Source: Ustulina deusta
Taxonomy: Eukaryota > Ascomycota > Sordariomycetes > Xylariales > Xylariaceae
NCBI GenBank assembly: GCA_023159155.1
Contig: JAJNNX010000055.1
Coordinates: 310,001 to 374,000 of the forward strand
Reading direction: 5' to 3'
DNA: 64,000 bases
The stretch's first letter is position 1, and each line of letters starts with the position of its first letter. Positions 23,548-37,095 of this stretch are shown here, piece by piece. The translations under genes were made by a program, and so were the position numbers. A model generated the notes under the pieces. It was not told where the DNA came from. It worked only from the letters and a program-made list of their open reading frames with translations, and made no database searches.

Positions 23548-26045
23548 TTAACCGTTGAAAAACTCCCCTAATTCTTCTCCCGCCTCTGACGTCACTGCCA
23601 TCTCCAGCAACTCGTGCGCCAGCTCCGCAGTATCCTCCGAGACGAGGTCGTCGGCGAAGTTCAACCTCGACAGGCTCAGCAGGTACTTCTGCGAGCTGCC
23701 CGTTGTCTTGGACAGTTTAGCCGACACATCGACAGTGTTGCCGCCTAGCGGGGTCGTGATGATCATGTGAAGCAACAGCATCGTGTGCGCCACCAACCTC
23801 TGCAGCCCGTCCGACGCCCCATCTCCGCCCACTAATGAGTACTGCATGTCGCCATCGTAGAGTTCCTCGATGCAGCCCGACAGAAGCGTCACCAGCCGCG
23901 GGATCATCCAATCGTGCCTGGCGAGCTGCGCGAGGCCCAGCCGAGATCTTGCGAACGCCAAGAGCGTCTGCAGCGCCGCGAGTCGCACATCTCGAACCTT
24001 CATCTCGTCGACATCCCATCGCGGCGTCTCCGTGAGGTGCGCCGAGATCCGGTCTATCAGCAATTGCGCCACCACTTCCGGCGGCTTGTCTGGGTTGATG
24101 GGTCCGATGCTGTCGGGGAATACAGACGTACAGAGCAGCCTCAACGTGGCGATGAAGTCGTCGATCGGCTGCTTGCGATTAAGGAGCATCAGTACGAAAT
24201 GTATGTGCACCAGGTTCCAGAAGTCCATAACTGGCGACGAGATACTGCCACCAACTGGTTCCGACGTCGCGCAACCGAGTGCCGTGAGGTATAGAAGCGA
24301 GAGGATCTTGTTGGTGTCGATATTGTCTCTGAAATTGATAAATTCTTCATCCGTCGGATCACCGGGAACCGAATTGTTAAACCGGGGTATAGCCACTTCA
24401 TAGCAAGCATCCATCGCTACTGGCAGCAAGGTGGGGGCAATGTACGGAGCAAGAGCCACAGTTTGTAATTGCAGAGTGAATGAAACTAACGATACCAGCT
24501 CAGTAATGGGAGCTAGCTGTACCAGGTCAGCCACGAGTCTCGCTTAGGGACGAGAGATGAGGGGAAAGTAAAGGCTTCTTACACAAGCTTCCTTTCTGCA
24601 AGCATCCCACAATCGGATGACCTCCAAACAGAATTGGATAGGCAGCTGAGTAGGATCGCCGGGGTCGCCAGCAGTGCTGAGTTTCGTTAGGAGGATAGAA
24701 GCGAGGCTTTCGTTGGGTCTGGACGGAAGCTTGAAATGAGACAGATACTCAAACGCCAAAGGACGGCCGTGAGCAGCGCTGTGATTCAAGATTGCTTTCA
24801 TGTACTAAATATCATTGTTAGTACAAGACATTTTGGGATTCAGCGTTATCCGGGTCTTACATCGAAAGGCACATTTCTTTGCGTAACAGGTGACATTGGA
24901 CCAGACACGGCATCTTCTACCCTCACATCGTCCAGCATAACGACATCATCCGAATGCGTCTCGAGGGCCATGACGGGGCTGTCAACGACGGGGCGCTTCC
25001 GCTTGCTCTTGGTAGGCGTCCTCAAGAGCTTCGAGGGATGTTCGACGACGGAGCTAGCCACTGGGCCGGCATTCTTACCTCGTTTCCCCTTCGTCGGGCT
25101 GCCAGCCATTTCAACATCTTCAAACCCATCAGAGACGCCCCAGGCTTTCGCAACAGCGTTCTTTTTTGGCGTTCCCGGCCCATCGTGGCGCTTAGCGCGG
25201 ACGACCTCTTCCCTCAAATCTCGTCTCGTAAACTCGAGCTCGGTGGCCGCAGATTCCTGAGCAGCTCTCGCAGCCTCGACCGCCCGCTCCTGCTTTGCTA
25301 GCTGTTCAGTCGTTTGTGCCCTGATGATCTGAAGCTCGCGTTCATGGTCTTCGCGTGATTTCTCTAAGCGTTTCCGAACGATGCTAATCTCTCCATCTTT
25401 TGTAGTAAGTTTGGACCTCAAGTCCAGGATCTGTGCTTGAAGAGCAGCGATCTCATGCGAGGGGATCCCTGCTTGGCGTGGCGCCTGGGACGGCTGGTAT
25501 CTGGATGGTATCGAGGGAGCAGGGCGGGGTAGAGGGGGTGGAGGTCGTGGTATCTGGCTATAGGGGAGAGCTTGGCTCCGGGGGATCTGCTGCGAAGCTC
25601 GAGGACCGACTGGCGTAGGGCCGGTAGGGGGTCGGGAGATAGAATCAACAGGTGGGGGGCGGAGGCGACTAGTGGGAACTGGAACAGAGACGGGACGCCA
25701 TGTCTCTTTTTGCTGCTGCTGCTGCTGTTGTTGTTGTTGATGTTGTTGAGGTGGTATTCTCGATGGTAGTTGGGCAGGTCTCTTGGGCGCGGGCGCAGGC
25801 GCAGGTGCAGGCGGCAGAGCAGCAGATGGCAATAGAGCATCCTGCACGACTACCACAGCATCATCAAGATCATCGTCCTCGAAATCGTAGCCGACGTCAT
25901 GTTGTGGCTGGAGAGCACGTGCAGGCGGGGGGTTGCGAGGTTCAAAGGTCTTTTGGGCTTGTGTGAACTGGATTGCACTATTCTCGAGCTCCTGAAGAGC
26001 GTTGGCGTTGAGAGCATCGAAGTCGTCGTCGGAGAAGTCGTCCAT
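23548..26045 (-). CDS. ATRIP/UvsD-type DNA damage checkpoint protein (Rad26-like)
   Basis: This is the likely partner of the ATR-class kinase in the DNA damage and replication checkpoint, equivalent to Aspergillus UvsD and S. pombe Rad26. There are three exons: 26045-24861, 24804-24583 and 24516-23548, about 791 aa. Layout: an acidic N-terminal recruitment-like motif (FSDDDFDALNANAL), a second acidic patch (DFEDDDLDDA), a long Pro/Gln-rich disordered stretch with a poly-Gln run (residues about 101-112), a charged coiled coil (about 205-285), an Lys/Pro-rich linker, and a helical C-terminal half. Intron 2 was placed with donor GTAAGA, branch CTGAC and acceptor CAG (24517-24582), which keeps the frame. 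Identification rests on overall architecture and the N- and C-terminal motifs rather than on a catalytic site. Confidence 0.82.
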
Positions 26046-27062
26046 TGCGACTCGAAGAGCCAGCGATGGCCACGAACCGGCCCATTGGCGCGATGCTGCT
26101 ACCCTAGATGCAGGTTCGCATTCACAGAGACTCGCCGGGTGCGGTAGGTGATGGTGATAGCCGAGGCTAACGCAAGCACGAGGGCGGGCAATTCAATGCT
26201 GTGGGGTTTCGAAGACGAGAGAGGAAAATGAGAGGAAAATGAGAGAGGCGGTTTGTTTTGGTCAATAAAGCACATCTGAGGCTACATGGATGTAGACCAT
26301 CTAGTCTCTATCTTATCGATGATATCCCCAAGTATTGCACTCCAACTAAGGCAGGTACCGTATCGGGCTTAGTGGGGCAGCCCGGCTTCCGCATGCTTCT
26401 GCATGCTTGGAAGTAAACCTTTAATTGATTCAAGGGACATAGGCAGGTACCTTAAGTAGGTAGTAGGTAGGAGTCGCTCAGCCCCATGCACGATCCTCCT
26501 TACCCTTACCCATGTACCTTAGGTATATAATGAATACTGAGACCGAGATAGGTAGCATATCAGACAGAGATTTAGGTACATACCCTGCATCTCCGACATC
26601 TGTTTCTTCAGTGTTGTAGAAGGGGCGGTAAAACAACTACACGTAGAAGAGGGACCTACCCACCTACATACAACAGAAGGAGCTCAACACCACCAGTATC
26701 GAATGGCAGACCCTACAGTTAATAGGTACCCACTCAAGTACCGTGTAGATATATGTACCTTCAGGAGGCAGATGGGGTGGGCAGGTGTGACCTCACACAG
26801 GTACAATGATGCTTCAGTGACGCTGCCTCCATCTGCCTGCCGAGGGGGGAGGCACTTGAGACCAATTATCTGCCTAGATACATACCTAAGGAACCTGATA
26901 TATGTCTCGCCCATCAACGCCCCCTCGCTGGAATGTTGGTCCTGGTCATGGTCCTGAACTGAACTGAACTGAACAGCTTCATCTTTAGTATTCTGCACGA
27001 CAAGTCCTTCTTCGCCGACAGCTGTTCTGAAGAAGCCGCCCTGGGGGAATGAAGGCTTCACC
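26046..27062. other. Divergent promoter region (about 1.0 kb)
   Basis: This region is shared by the ATRIP-like gene (-) and the AA12-like gene (+). It is rich in GTACC/GGTAC and TAGGTAG words (26420-26660 especially). A CTGAA tandem lies at about 26955-26975. No coding signal is accepted. Confidence 0.55.
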
Positions 27063-28497
27063 ATGAAGATATCGAGGGCCACGGCGGTTGTTTTGGCGAC
27101 TGTCGGTAAGTTGCTTCCGCCTTGATGGGTCTCTCGTGTCCGATGAAGCATACTTGTGCTGTGCTCACCGAGACTAGCCACAACAGCATCTGGTCAACCC
27201 CTTCTTTCGTCCTGTCCCAACATCTCGGATCCCCTTTACCCCTACAACACCGCGCCGGGGTGGTCCTACGTCAAGGTGGCAGGCGGGCTCCACAGTCCTC
27301 GCGATCTGGTCCTCGACGCCGAGGGCCGGCTTCTCATTGTCGAGAAGGGGGTCGGTCTTAGCCAGCACATCGTAGACGCCAACGGATGCATCACCAACAC
27401 TCGTCTCCTCATCTCTAACGCCGACCTCAATCACGGCATTTGTCTGGGCGCAGATGGCCAAAGCCTGTACGCAAGCTCGCCATCGTCTGTATTCAGCTGG
27501 AAATATGACCCGACTACTGGCAACGTTGGCCAGAACCCAATCCTGGTAATATCAGGCATGGCGACGTCCGGCCATACCACGAGAACGCTGGCCATTCCCC
27601 CGCACCGCACTGATCTGCTGGTTGTCTCGCATGGCTCAGGTTCGAACATCGATCAAGATACTAGCGACCCCAAAATCGCCAGAGCCATCGTCAAGGTCTT
27701 CAACGTGTCCTCCATACCCATGGGAGGTTACGATTTCGTGTCACAGGGCTGGAATGCAGGGTTTGGGCTCCGCAACGAAGTCGGCCTCGCGTTTGACGGA
27801 AATAATATGTAAGAAGACCCCCGTTCTCACCACCGACCAAAGCAAGGCGTGTGTGTGTGTGAGAGAGAGAGAGCTGACACTCAGTAGGCTCTGGGGGGTC
27901 GAAAACAGCGCTGATAACCTTGCTCGCACCGTCAGCGGCACAACGATAGACATACACACAGATAACCCGGCCGAAGAACTTAATTTCCTGGGAGACGTGA
28001 CCCTTATGAATGACGACTGGTACGGCTATCCAGTGTGCTTCACGGTGTGGAGTCCGGACGAGCTGTCTGATCGTGTCTTCAAGGTCGGCCAGCAGTTCGT
28101 CCAAACACCTGTCCCCGATTTTGATGACGACACATGCGCCCGAATTTCCGTGCCACCCATACTCAGCTTCCAGGCGCACTCGGCACCGCTCGGCTGCCGA
28201 TTCGACGCAAATTTTGGCAATTTGTTTATTGCAATGCATGGCAGTTGGAATCGCCAGCCGCCCACGGGGTACAAAGTCGTCGCAGTCCCCTTTGCTCAAG
28301 GCCGAGATGGATCATACGCGCCTACGGCTGCCTCTTGGAGCACCAGGGGCAGTATTGATGTATTTTATCCCTCAGATGAGACGGGGTGCTCATCAACTAC
28401 CTGTATTCGCCCCGTAGGACTGGTGTTCGATGCTGCTGGGCGGCTCTATGTCACAAGCGACGCGTCCGGTGAGGTTTTCTTGCTTTCACAGGGTTAA
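27063..28497 (+). CDS. Secreted PQQ-type sugar (pyranose/sorbosone) dehydrogenase, AA12-like
   Basis: This is a soluble quinoprotein glucose/sorbosone dehydrogenase-fold protein; fungal members form CAZy family AA12 and oxidise pyranoses with pyrroloquinoline quinone. There are three exons: 27063-27105, 27178-27808 and 27888-28497, giving 427 aa. Exon 1 plus the first codons of exon 2 make a signal peptide (VVLATVATTASG). The six-bladed propeller repeats are visible: SPRDLVLDAEGRLLIVEKG, LNHGICLGADG, NEVGLAFDGNNMLWGVENSADN, and a late RPVGLVFDAAGRLYVTSD. The strand GNLFIAMHGSWNRQPPTGYKV is typical of the family. Paired cysteines (GCRF, DETGCSSTTC) fit secretion. Intron 2 contains GT and GA microsatellites (27848-27872). 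The gene converges on a sugar transporter. Confidence 0.88.
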
Positions 28498-28884
28498 ATG
28501 AGTAAATTTTAAGTGCAGAGCCTTCTCTTTTTTTTTCTTTTTTTTGGGGGGGTCTTTTCTTCTGGAACTACGAGCCCTACTGAATCACGCGAGTCACAAT
28601 TAGACAGTCGTACTCGGTTAATGGTGTAGGTGCTATATTGCCATATACATTTGCCGTGTCCATGTCGTCACGTTGCCGATTCTAGAGTGCTAGACAGGAT
28701 CAGGAGGGCTGTGAAGTACACAGTAATGACCTGCATTGAGAGATCGAAGAGTGAGGTTCTGGCGAACTTCGATAATACTGGTCTAAAAAACCGGCAATCA
28801 GATACTTCCAATAACAACTGGGAAACTTCCTAGCTTTGGAAGACATACTATCATTTCTGCGGCAGACTGTGCGTACATTAAACT
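28498..28884. other. Convergent intergenic stretch
   Basis: This is the shared 3' flank of the AA12-like gene and the sugar transporter. It contains a T-rich run ending in a G7 run at about 28525-28552. No gene is seen. Confidence 0.6.
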
Positions 28885-30642
28885 CTAAACATGAGCCTCT
28901 CTTGAGGCGCGCTTCTCCCCCGCCTCGTCGACATGCTCGGCAGTACCACCAAGCATATGCTTCTCATTGATCGCCATATCCAACCGGTCAGCATCTTCAT
29001 TTCCACGACGGCCAATCTGGTACCAAGGTAGCTCAAAGAGGAGATTCATACTCTCGAGCGAACGGCCAGCTGTCTCGGGCACAAAGAACCAGACCCATAG
29101 GCCACCGAGCAGGGTGACCGCTGAAAAGAACCAGAATGTACCCTTCGGCGTGATACCACCATCCTGCGTGGATAGCAGGAGAATAGGTACGGCACGCGTG
29201 TTGCCGTATTGGTTGAGGAAATGCACCGTCATGGCGAGGGAGGTCGACACGGCACGGATGCGCAACGGGAACAGCTCGGCCGTCAGGAGATACTGCATCG
29301 AATTCCAACCGAGCGCCCAGCCAACACCGGAAATGAAAATCATGGCGATGGCGCCGCGGCTAGGGCCGATCCTAGAGTACGGAAGCTCGTAGTCGTCGTC
29401 GATGCCCAGCTGCGGCGTCGCCGTCAGGAAAGCGGCAATGTAAACAACGGAGAGGAGCTGGAGGGTAATGCCGATGAGGAGAGAGCGCTTGCGGCCGATG
29501 ACGTCGACGAGGAACAAGGCGCATCCCAGGGCGGATATGAACTTGACGATACCGAAGACGCCGCTCGCCAGGAGCGACTCGGTCGTGCCTCCAATGCCAA
29601 GGAGCTCAAAGAGGTCGGGGGCATATAGCGTAATCGAGCCGGCACCACTCCATTGGGATAGCAACTGTACCGCCAGGGCGAGGTATATACGGTAGGCGTT
29701 ATTGGGGATCAAGAACATCTCCTTGAGCACGCCGGTCCAGCTCGATCCCATGGTGGCCTCCATCTCCTCTTCGTGGGCGGCACGAATCTCGGTAATCTCA
29801 CGCACGACGTACTCGTGGTCTGGTGGGAGTTGGCGAATCCTTGACATGGTCTGTAGTGCCTCATCATACTTGCCTTGTTTGACAAGGAACCGCGGTGACT
29901 CCTGTTGGAGAAAGGTGAGGAGGAATATCAGACCAGCAAAGATGATGTGAAGACTCGTCGGCACGAGCTACGGGGTGTTCCGGTTAGCACGGGAGGTTTT
30001 CGCGGGGAGGGTGCAGAAAGGATGCATCATGTCTTGTTCACTTACCCATCGGTTGGGCGTTGTGTCTCCAATATTAACCTGCGCGCCGTAGTTGGTGAAG
30101 TACGCGAGCACGATACCGAGGTACACGGCACCAGTGAAGATGCAGGTGCAAAGACCACGGATGGATGCCGGTGCTATCTCAGCGATGTATACGGGTCCTA
30201 CGACGGGGGTCTGGCCGACACCGAGACCGGCGATAAAGCGGCCTGCGTACACGGCGCCGAGACTGTTGCCATGTCCCATGAAGATGGCAATGCCCACTAT
30301 CCACAGCACACAAAGCTGTCGTGTCGCCCAGATACGGCCGACGCGATCACAAACCAAGAACGCGATGAGAGCACCGGCGACGGACCCGATCTGAACCATG
30401 GCCGAGACGTTGGCCTTGATGTTGGCCTGCTCGGTCTCGCTGTAGTTCTCATAGCCGATGGAGGCCTGGAAAGCCTTGGAGTTGAAGGCGCCATTGATCA
30501 GACCCTCGTCGACACCACGAGCGGCGCCGAGGAGACCGAACGACACGACGGCGAACCAGAGACGCCAGTTGAGGACGCCTTCTGGCTCGTTCAGGTGCTT
30601 CAATCTGAAGATGTTGATGGGTTTCTTGACACCGCCGGCCAT
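28885..30642 (-). CDS. MFS sugar transporter
   Basis: This is a major facilitator superfamily, sugar-porter type permease of the plasma membrane; the substrate is a hexose, quinate or a related polyol. There are two exons, 30642-30046 and 29967-28885, with a 78-nt GTAAGT...TAG intron, giving 559 aa. The start at 30642 (MAGGVKKPINIF) is preferred over an in-frame ATG 96 nt upstream, which would add a Ser-rich, non-family extension. Sugar-porter marks are present: GVDEGLINGAF after TM1, DRVGR between TM2 and TM3, GRFIAGLGVGQ with the following VYIAEIAPASIRG, the loop PESPRFL-like segment (QESPRFLVKQGK), DVIGRKR, and the post-TM12 sequence PETAGRSLE. The C-terminal tail is charged, as expected for a cytosolic end. 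Placement next to a secreted sugar dehydrogenase suggests both act on extracellular sugars. Confidence 0.93.
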
Positions 30643-33600
30643 TTTGGGAGAGTGCAGAGAGAAGGCGAACTCGTGAGAGGAGGATGACAAGGCGGCGACA
30701 CGAGAGCTCGAGCTCACTTCTACCGACTTCGCCAGCACTGCAGTGTGGGAGGGGGGGATTGAGAGTGGCGGCAGATATCTTTATCTACCGGGCGGCGGAA
30801 GAACTCGCCATTGTCCCATCCAAGACACATCTCGATGCACGGATACCGTCTGATACTGGATTCGTAATGCGTAGTGTAGTACCAGGGTCCTCAGCTAGGT
30901 CTCCAACATGAGTACATAGACTACGCAGTATATGGTGGTATATTTTATCTAGGGCTTTAGGTCCTTTGGCAGAACCCAAGGACCAGCTCTATGTCCAGGT
31001 GTCCAACATGTGTTGGGGCTCACTTGGACCCTTAGTCTCTTCCCTTGGGCTCCTGGCAATGGGTGAGACATTGCACTGTATCATTGTACGGTACGGCGCC
31101 CACTCTCTGGCGCTCGTCACCCTTGCCCCCTTGTCTTCTTCTCCTCACGGGACCCCCGAGCTTGTCGGCTATAGGCACGAGAGGCCCGAATACCTATCTG
31201 GTCTGCTGCCTATGCATAAAATGTATACGGTGCTGGACCAGTGTGTGGAGTAAGATTTACTCTGGGATTAGGAGCAGCGCTTGTCAATTTAATAATAAGC
31301 GAAGACAAGAAAAGTGTTGACAGCAATTGGTCCCTTTAGTCGCCTCGAACGTCAACTCTCATGATGCATGTGGCATATAGTCTCGCGAGACAGCCCTGTC
31401 TTGGCTATCTCTCGTGCGGGGAAATGTTCGGTTTGCAGTACCGCAAGACAGGACCGTAGTGACATCATCCGTACCCGACCCATAAAAGCCCGACACATGC
31501 CGGCATGGCACCAATGGTGTCTACTGTATTCACACTGCCCACGGCTACTAGTAAGTATATGTCGAGATCACGAGGTTGGCATATTACATGCAGCACATGT
31601 AGATATATTCGGCTTGGGGACCCCATCTACGCTGCACCGATAGACATGAGTGTGATAAGAAAGACTAGGAAGTAGAACTACCCTGCACTGCGTACATGGT
31701 ATTAGTATAAATCCAACGTACCCGGCAAAGGCTGCACAGTGGCAGAGTTGGTGTAAGTACCCCGAGGGCGTTCCGATGACCCTTCCAGGAAGAGGTGGCG
31801 TCTTTCCTCCCTGTCAGCATACTAGTCTAGTAGATCCCAGTCAACACATCGGTTATGTACACGTCGTCCTCAATCCAATCCGTCGATACCCCATGCTATT
31901 CTATGTGCTGTACAGTATGGCGTAGATTGCGTAAGCACCGGTCAAAACTCGATTGGGAGCGGACACAGTACAGCTTCTACATGCAGCCACCGTGATGGGT
32001 CATCCCCCGACAGGGTAGGTGGCCAAGATCCGGGGACTCCAAGCCGCCGAGACCGCAGCCTGCCCACATTCGATACTCCAGACTCCAGGCTGTATAATAC
32101 ACATGATCTAGATATATCCTCAATATTCTAAAGACCTTAAATAGGCAGACTGTCGAGTGTTGTAGAGGCCATGTGATATACGGCACATGGGCAGTACTAG
32201 ATAGACCCTAAAAGATGGAAGATGGAATAGGGGGGTTGGCGGAGGGTTCAAGAGGAAAAGTGGTGAATCTCGATATAAGCTTTCCCTTCCTGGGCACCCC
32301 GGATGCAACGTTGTTTGCCAGACCGAACCCGGTTTATATTCTCATGGTTCGGTTTCGGTAACGGCTTGCTCTTTTGTCTCTAGTGTCCGTCATCGAGAAA
32401 TTTGATTATATGATTGGTGCAATAGGAAACTTGGAAAATAGTAAAGAATTATCCAACTTTTACCCTAATATCTTTAACTATATATATATTTACGCCTATG
32501 TTATTACTTGGGATAATTAAAACGGCTGAAAAGCTTCCATCATTGCAATTAATGTGCTTCGACCTACCGTACATACAGGTACTGAGGTATAGATACTTAT
32601 GTAGACTTGGGAAGCCGCTCTTGCAACACGAGAGAACTCGAGTAGGTACTGAAGGCAATACCAGGGTAAAGATAACCGGTTAGGTATAGTCCGCTCTACT
32701 TAGTTCCTAACCTAGGTAAGTAGGTACCCCAAACGTCTCGGGTTAAGACCTGACAAAAAGCAAAAAAAAAAACCTGCTGACAATTACCACTGTGGTCACA
32801 ATGTGATCTGTACAGTAAAAGTATATCTCCAAGCCCCTTTAAATCTCCCAAATCTCCTCATTACCCCACATTGCCCTAGTTCTTTGTACGGTAAGAGAGT
32901 CCTTAACCCACAAGTCCTTACACTAGGTACTTACCTAGTGCTTACCGACCTACGACCTAGGTACTTAGTTTTGAGAAGGGGGAGACGGCCCATACTCTTG
33001 CAACGGCATTACATTCGGTTAACCATAGTTGTTTTGCTAAGCTTCACTCGTGGGAATTTTGGTCGACCATGGTTCATCAAATCAAGCTCTGAAATTTATA
33101 CCGACCGAGTTTTCAATATTCGCCTGTTTACAAGATCCAGAGTCTTGGTTAGAATGACATAGGATTATGTTAGTCTACACTAGGTCATAACTGTTAATCT
33201 CAAGTAATTTGTCTTGCTCATCTACATCGTAACCATCAATCTTCGCAGATGATATTATAACATCGTCGTTGTCGGGCACCATACTGTCGATGGCAGCTCT
33301 AGGAATATCGCCGAAAAAAAGGCCTATTAATATTTCTTTTGAAACAAAGTAATGATAGTATAGATAGCTGTCTCATAGGCATCCTAAGACAGAGTCAGTG
33401 AAATGGGCGACGTGGTTAACTCGGCAATGTCTATTCAGTTGCCATGCCCAGACGTGTGGAGAGATAGACTTAACCATATACTTCCATGCTTATTAATCAT
33501 GATAATTAGTAGGTAATTCCAACTATTTAATAGAACACAATAAGGCTCCTTGTAGTGACTACTTGTTTCGTGTTGACGGGCCGATTCTTTAACTGGCTAC

Positions 33601-36600
33601 TTGAATAGTTGACTGGGTAAGTGCTGCAATTCCACAAAGGTAGTAGAGAGTTGCACATAGATCCGATGGTTTTGTGGCTAAGGGTAGACCTGTATAGCAA
33701 CAGACGGCTTGGGAGACTATTCTCAGTCTGTCAGGTGAATTGGTCCTAGAGGAATAGTTGGATTCATTTGCGGTCAGGCGTCGGTATGTCGTAGGTAGGA
33801 CGCAATAGAGTAGTCAATTGATTCACGAACCTCCCAAATATCTAGGGGGGCACCCAGAGAGATACAAAATCCTGCTATATCCATTCGTAAGGTTTATGTT
33901 TTTGACTTCTCACATGGCGAGAATTGTCATTATTCCATCTGCGGTTGAAAGCCGAGTAAGTGCTTCGTATCAAATCATTTCGAAAATTAACTGGCCGTCT
34001 GCCATTGCACTGTCAATCCGGTAATATCTTCTGCACGAGAGGTAAAGTCGCCCCCTTTAATATAGCATATCGGCAGTTTCCCCCTGGTTTGGATCCGAAG
34101 GGATATCGAGGTTGCATAGTCCTTCTCATACAGGTATATCATGCAAGGTCGCAGAAATACACCAGCCCAAATCGTGCGTTGAGTACGATCGGGATAACGT
34201 AACGCACACCTTCATTCCACTAATTATAACCGCAACTCCTAGAGGCTGAGCCACCACGAAGCACTTCTAAGGGGCTTTAACAGTAAACAACAAACAAGTA
34301 AGTTTGGGGGAAGCTTTATTTGGAGGCGTATAATTTAATGCACAAGTCTCGACTCCTTGTAGTCTCTAGCTTTCTAGATGGCTACGCTACGTGAGACGAG
34401 GTGAACGTCTACCTATATCGGCCATGATAGAACGCTTACCAAAGTAGCCCTTATCCGTAAAGGGTGAATCCGATATATACTCCCTGACTAGATATATGTT
34501 TTCTTTCTTTTTTCTCTTTTCTTCACTGTCTGATATCTGTGTTTCCGGTTACATATCATTATTGTATCTAACCCCCCCAAACCAAACCAAACCAAAAAAA
34601 AGGATGGCTTCGATTCTGTACAGAGGAACATCTTGCAAAATGTTTGCTTCAGGTGCTCAAATGTTGAAGATATCCGCTGTGTATGAGTTCGACCTGTCAC
34701 ACATGGTTAACTTACAAGAAAAAGCGGGTGCCCGTTCCCTCTGGTGCGGATAAATTAGACGGGGGGCAATTAGAGTGAGGAGCCCACGCCTGAAACAGCA
34801 TACGTAGTCGTTCTTATAGATGCCACGCCCCGGGTGAGAACCACGCATGCCACCTAATCGTCGAGTCAATTTTCGAGACGCGGAGCCTTGACGAAAAGAA
34901 GTATTTATCCTGTGTCTCCCGTATCATCCCTCGTATCGTTAGCAAGACCACCGGCACTATGATTTGCGGCCTATCTAGTGACCTTTTTGTTTTGGAGGGT
35001 AGTACCTAGTGTATGAAGATGCATCGACTGGAGAGCGGCATCCAAGTCTCCCGCTTCGGTGAAGTAAATTAACCAAAACAGATGCGACCTATCAAGTACA
35101 CACCTAATAAACCAAAAATACCCGGTTCAAGGCGCGGCGGAGTTATCAAGAAGATGAAGGGAAATCGGGATACTGAGTAAGCGGATAGCTAATTATCCTT
35201 GTTCCGAGGATACGGTATATAACTCTTAACGTTGTGAATATTGTAATATATAGAGACAAGATAAAATTTACTACCTAACACACTTAATTTTCGATAATAG
35301 CGCAGGAAGCCTTAATCCGACACTGGCTAAGCAGACTGTATGCGACATCGTAACCCCAGGTTCCACACGGTAGTGGACAACGAGAATGGGAGGTCGTCTT
35401 GGGGAGGAGGACCAAGCCGTGGGGAAAATAAGCAATTGTGCAAGGCGCAAGTACGATATAGTGAGCAGCAAAAATGCACGTATCAGCAAACGCCCATACG
35501 ATAATGTCGATAAGATCCTTCCGGTACTTATGTGTGTGATCACTGCAGAAAGGTAGCAGTCCCCCGAGACTACGTAAATGATCGGCGAAGACTTGATGAA
35601 CGGTTATACGTTGAGAAATACCAAAGGGAAGGGAGATAGGCCGCCATACCCCGGAGACACGGCTCGCTTGAGACGGCAACCATCTTGTCTATCCCTTGCA
35701 TGGCAGGTGGTGTAATTCATACAACCGATTTCACCGTTTTTTGTCCCTATTGCCGCCCTGTTGTCTTTTTGGTTGTAGATGGAGAGGTGCTGGGCAGACG
35801 GTGCTAAATATTAATTTCTTTTAGTTTGTACATCGTTGCGGTCCCGGGGGCTTCATGGAGGTAGTTGCCACGAGGCCCATCGGGTTATTGTACACGAAGC
35901 TAATTTCTATGCGGACTTTGTTGATGTATTGCTCGAAGGGGATGGCCGGATAGGCTATTGCTTCATCTGCGGTCCTTTTTTTCATATCTTCTCTCCTTCC
36001 CTTGTGATCGCGGTCTCACCGGCTGGGTGAATCATTCATTGTGCAATAGGCATGACACATGATTATGACCTCACTTGCTGCTAACTTCACTACTATTTAT
36101 TATCCCTAGGTCCTTATTCCAGGTTGACTTTACTGTCCCTAGCCGTGCTTGCAACACCTGATTCGAACGTAGGTGAACCTTGGGCATATACCTAGCCGTG
36201 TATATGCGAGCTGTTGTCATGTTGGCATGATATTAATCGCTCACGCGGTTGGGCTAGTACGTCATTCTATGGTAAGAGCGAGTCGCAGTTCATATATAGC
36301 TAGATGCTACTCCGACCTATTGTGCATGCTAGGTACTCTTCGCTCGTGGAGAATCCAGTTTTGCCAAAACATGTCTAACCTTAGCAATTTGTATCACATA
36401 TAAAGGGGGTCCATAAATCAATTTAACCGCCGACTAAGCAACATTGTATGGTAATCGTCTCCCTTGTTCGCAACAGTGCCTATAGTGATCGGAATTCGGC
36501 AATGTAACGGGTGTTCCACCCGTCCAACCGGCGATCGGCAACGCCAAGGCCTCATCGCGGTCGGAGCAATTCCATCAAATAGCCTTGAGCAGCAGGCTCC

Positions 36601-37095
36601 GTAGCATCTCGTCTGAACCCCGACTGTGGGAAATTGGACGTCCAGCGGTTAATACGCTGGGATGGATGATCCCTTTAGATAGACGAATGTGCGGCGGCAG
36701 GCCCTGCGAGTTTTGGCTCTACACAACTTCAAGGGGCTGACTGATTTACCTAACATATTCTATAAGGGTAATTACTAAAGGTCCATTTCAATCGCTTAAT
36801 GATACCGTCGAGGAGGGGGGTTCGGGGAAAACCTAGTGTAGATCGCGCTGGCAATGGCTTCTTGGCTTCGATATCCCGTTGCTTGGCTTCACGTTGGTTA
36901 ATCTAGCTACATTGCGGCTTAACTCGGTCATGCTTAGATGGTCAGATATGGAAGCCAGACGGGTTAAGAAACAAAGGAACCATGGCACCACGATGCCTTT
37001 ATATTGGTAACGCGGCCGTATGTTGCTTGTTGAGTGGCCTTGCGGCTTCATTCAATGCATGCTTACCCTAGGTCGAACTCGTATCTTTCGCGGAA
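30643..37095. other. Gene-poor stretch of about 6.5 kb
   Basis: No ORF exceeds about 131 codons and none shows a recognisable domain. The left end is the transporter promoter. AT-richer zones occur around 32430-32520, 33120-33540 and 35200-35280. TACCTAGGTA-type words cluster at 32570-32970. Composition is otherwise ordinary and no repeat boundaries, tRNA or rRNA are recognised. Confidence 0.5.

Noticed and set aside
35284..35679. 131-codon ORF on the - strand with a possible hydrophobic stretch
   Set aside because: A single weak hydrophobic stretch, no family pattern and no neighbouring exon; too little to support a gene.
36153..36173. CACCT...ATTCGAAC...AGGTG, reminiscent of a tRNA T-arm
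   Set aside because: The stem flanks an 11-nt loop instead of 7, and no acceptor, D or anticodon arms could be found around it.
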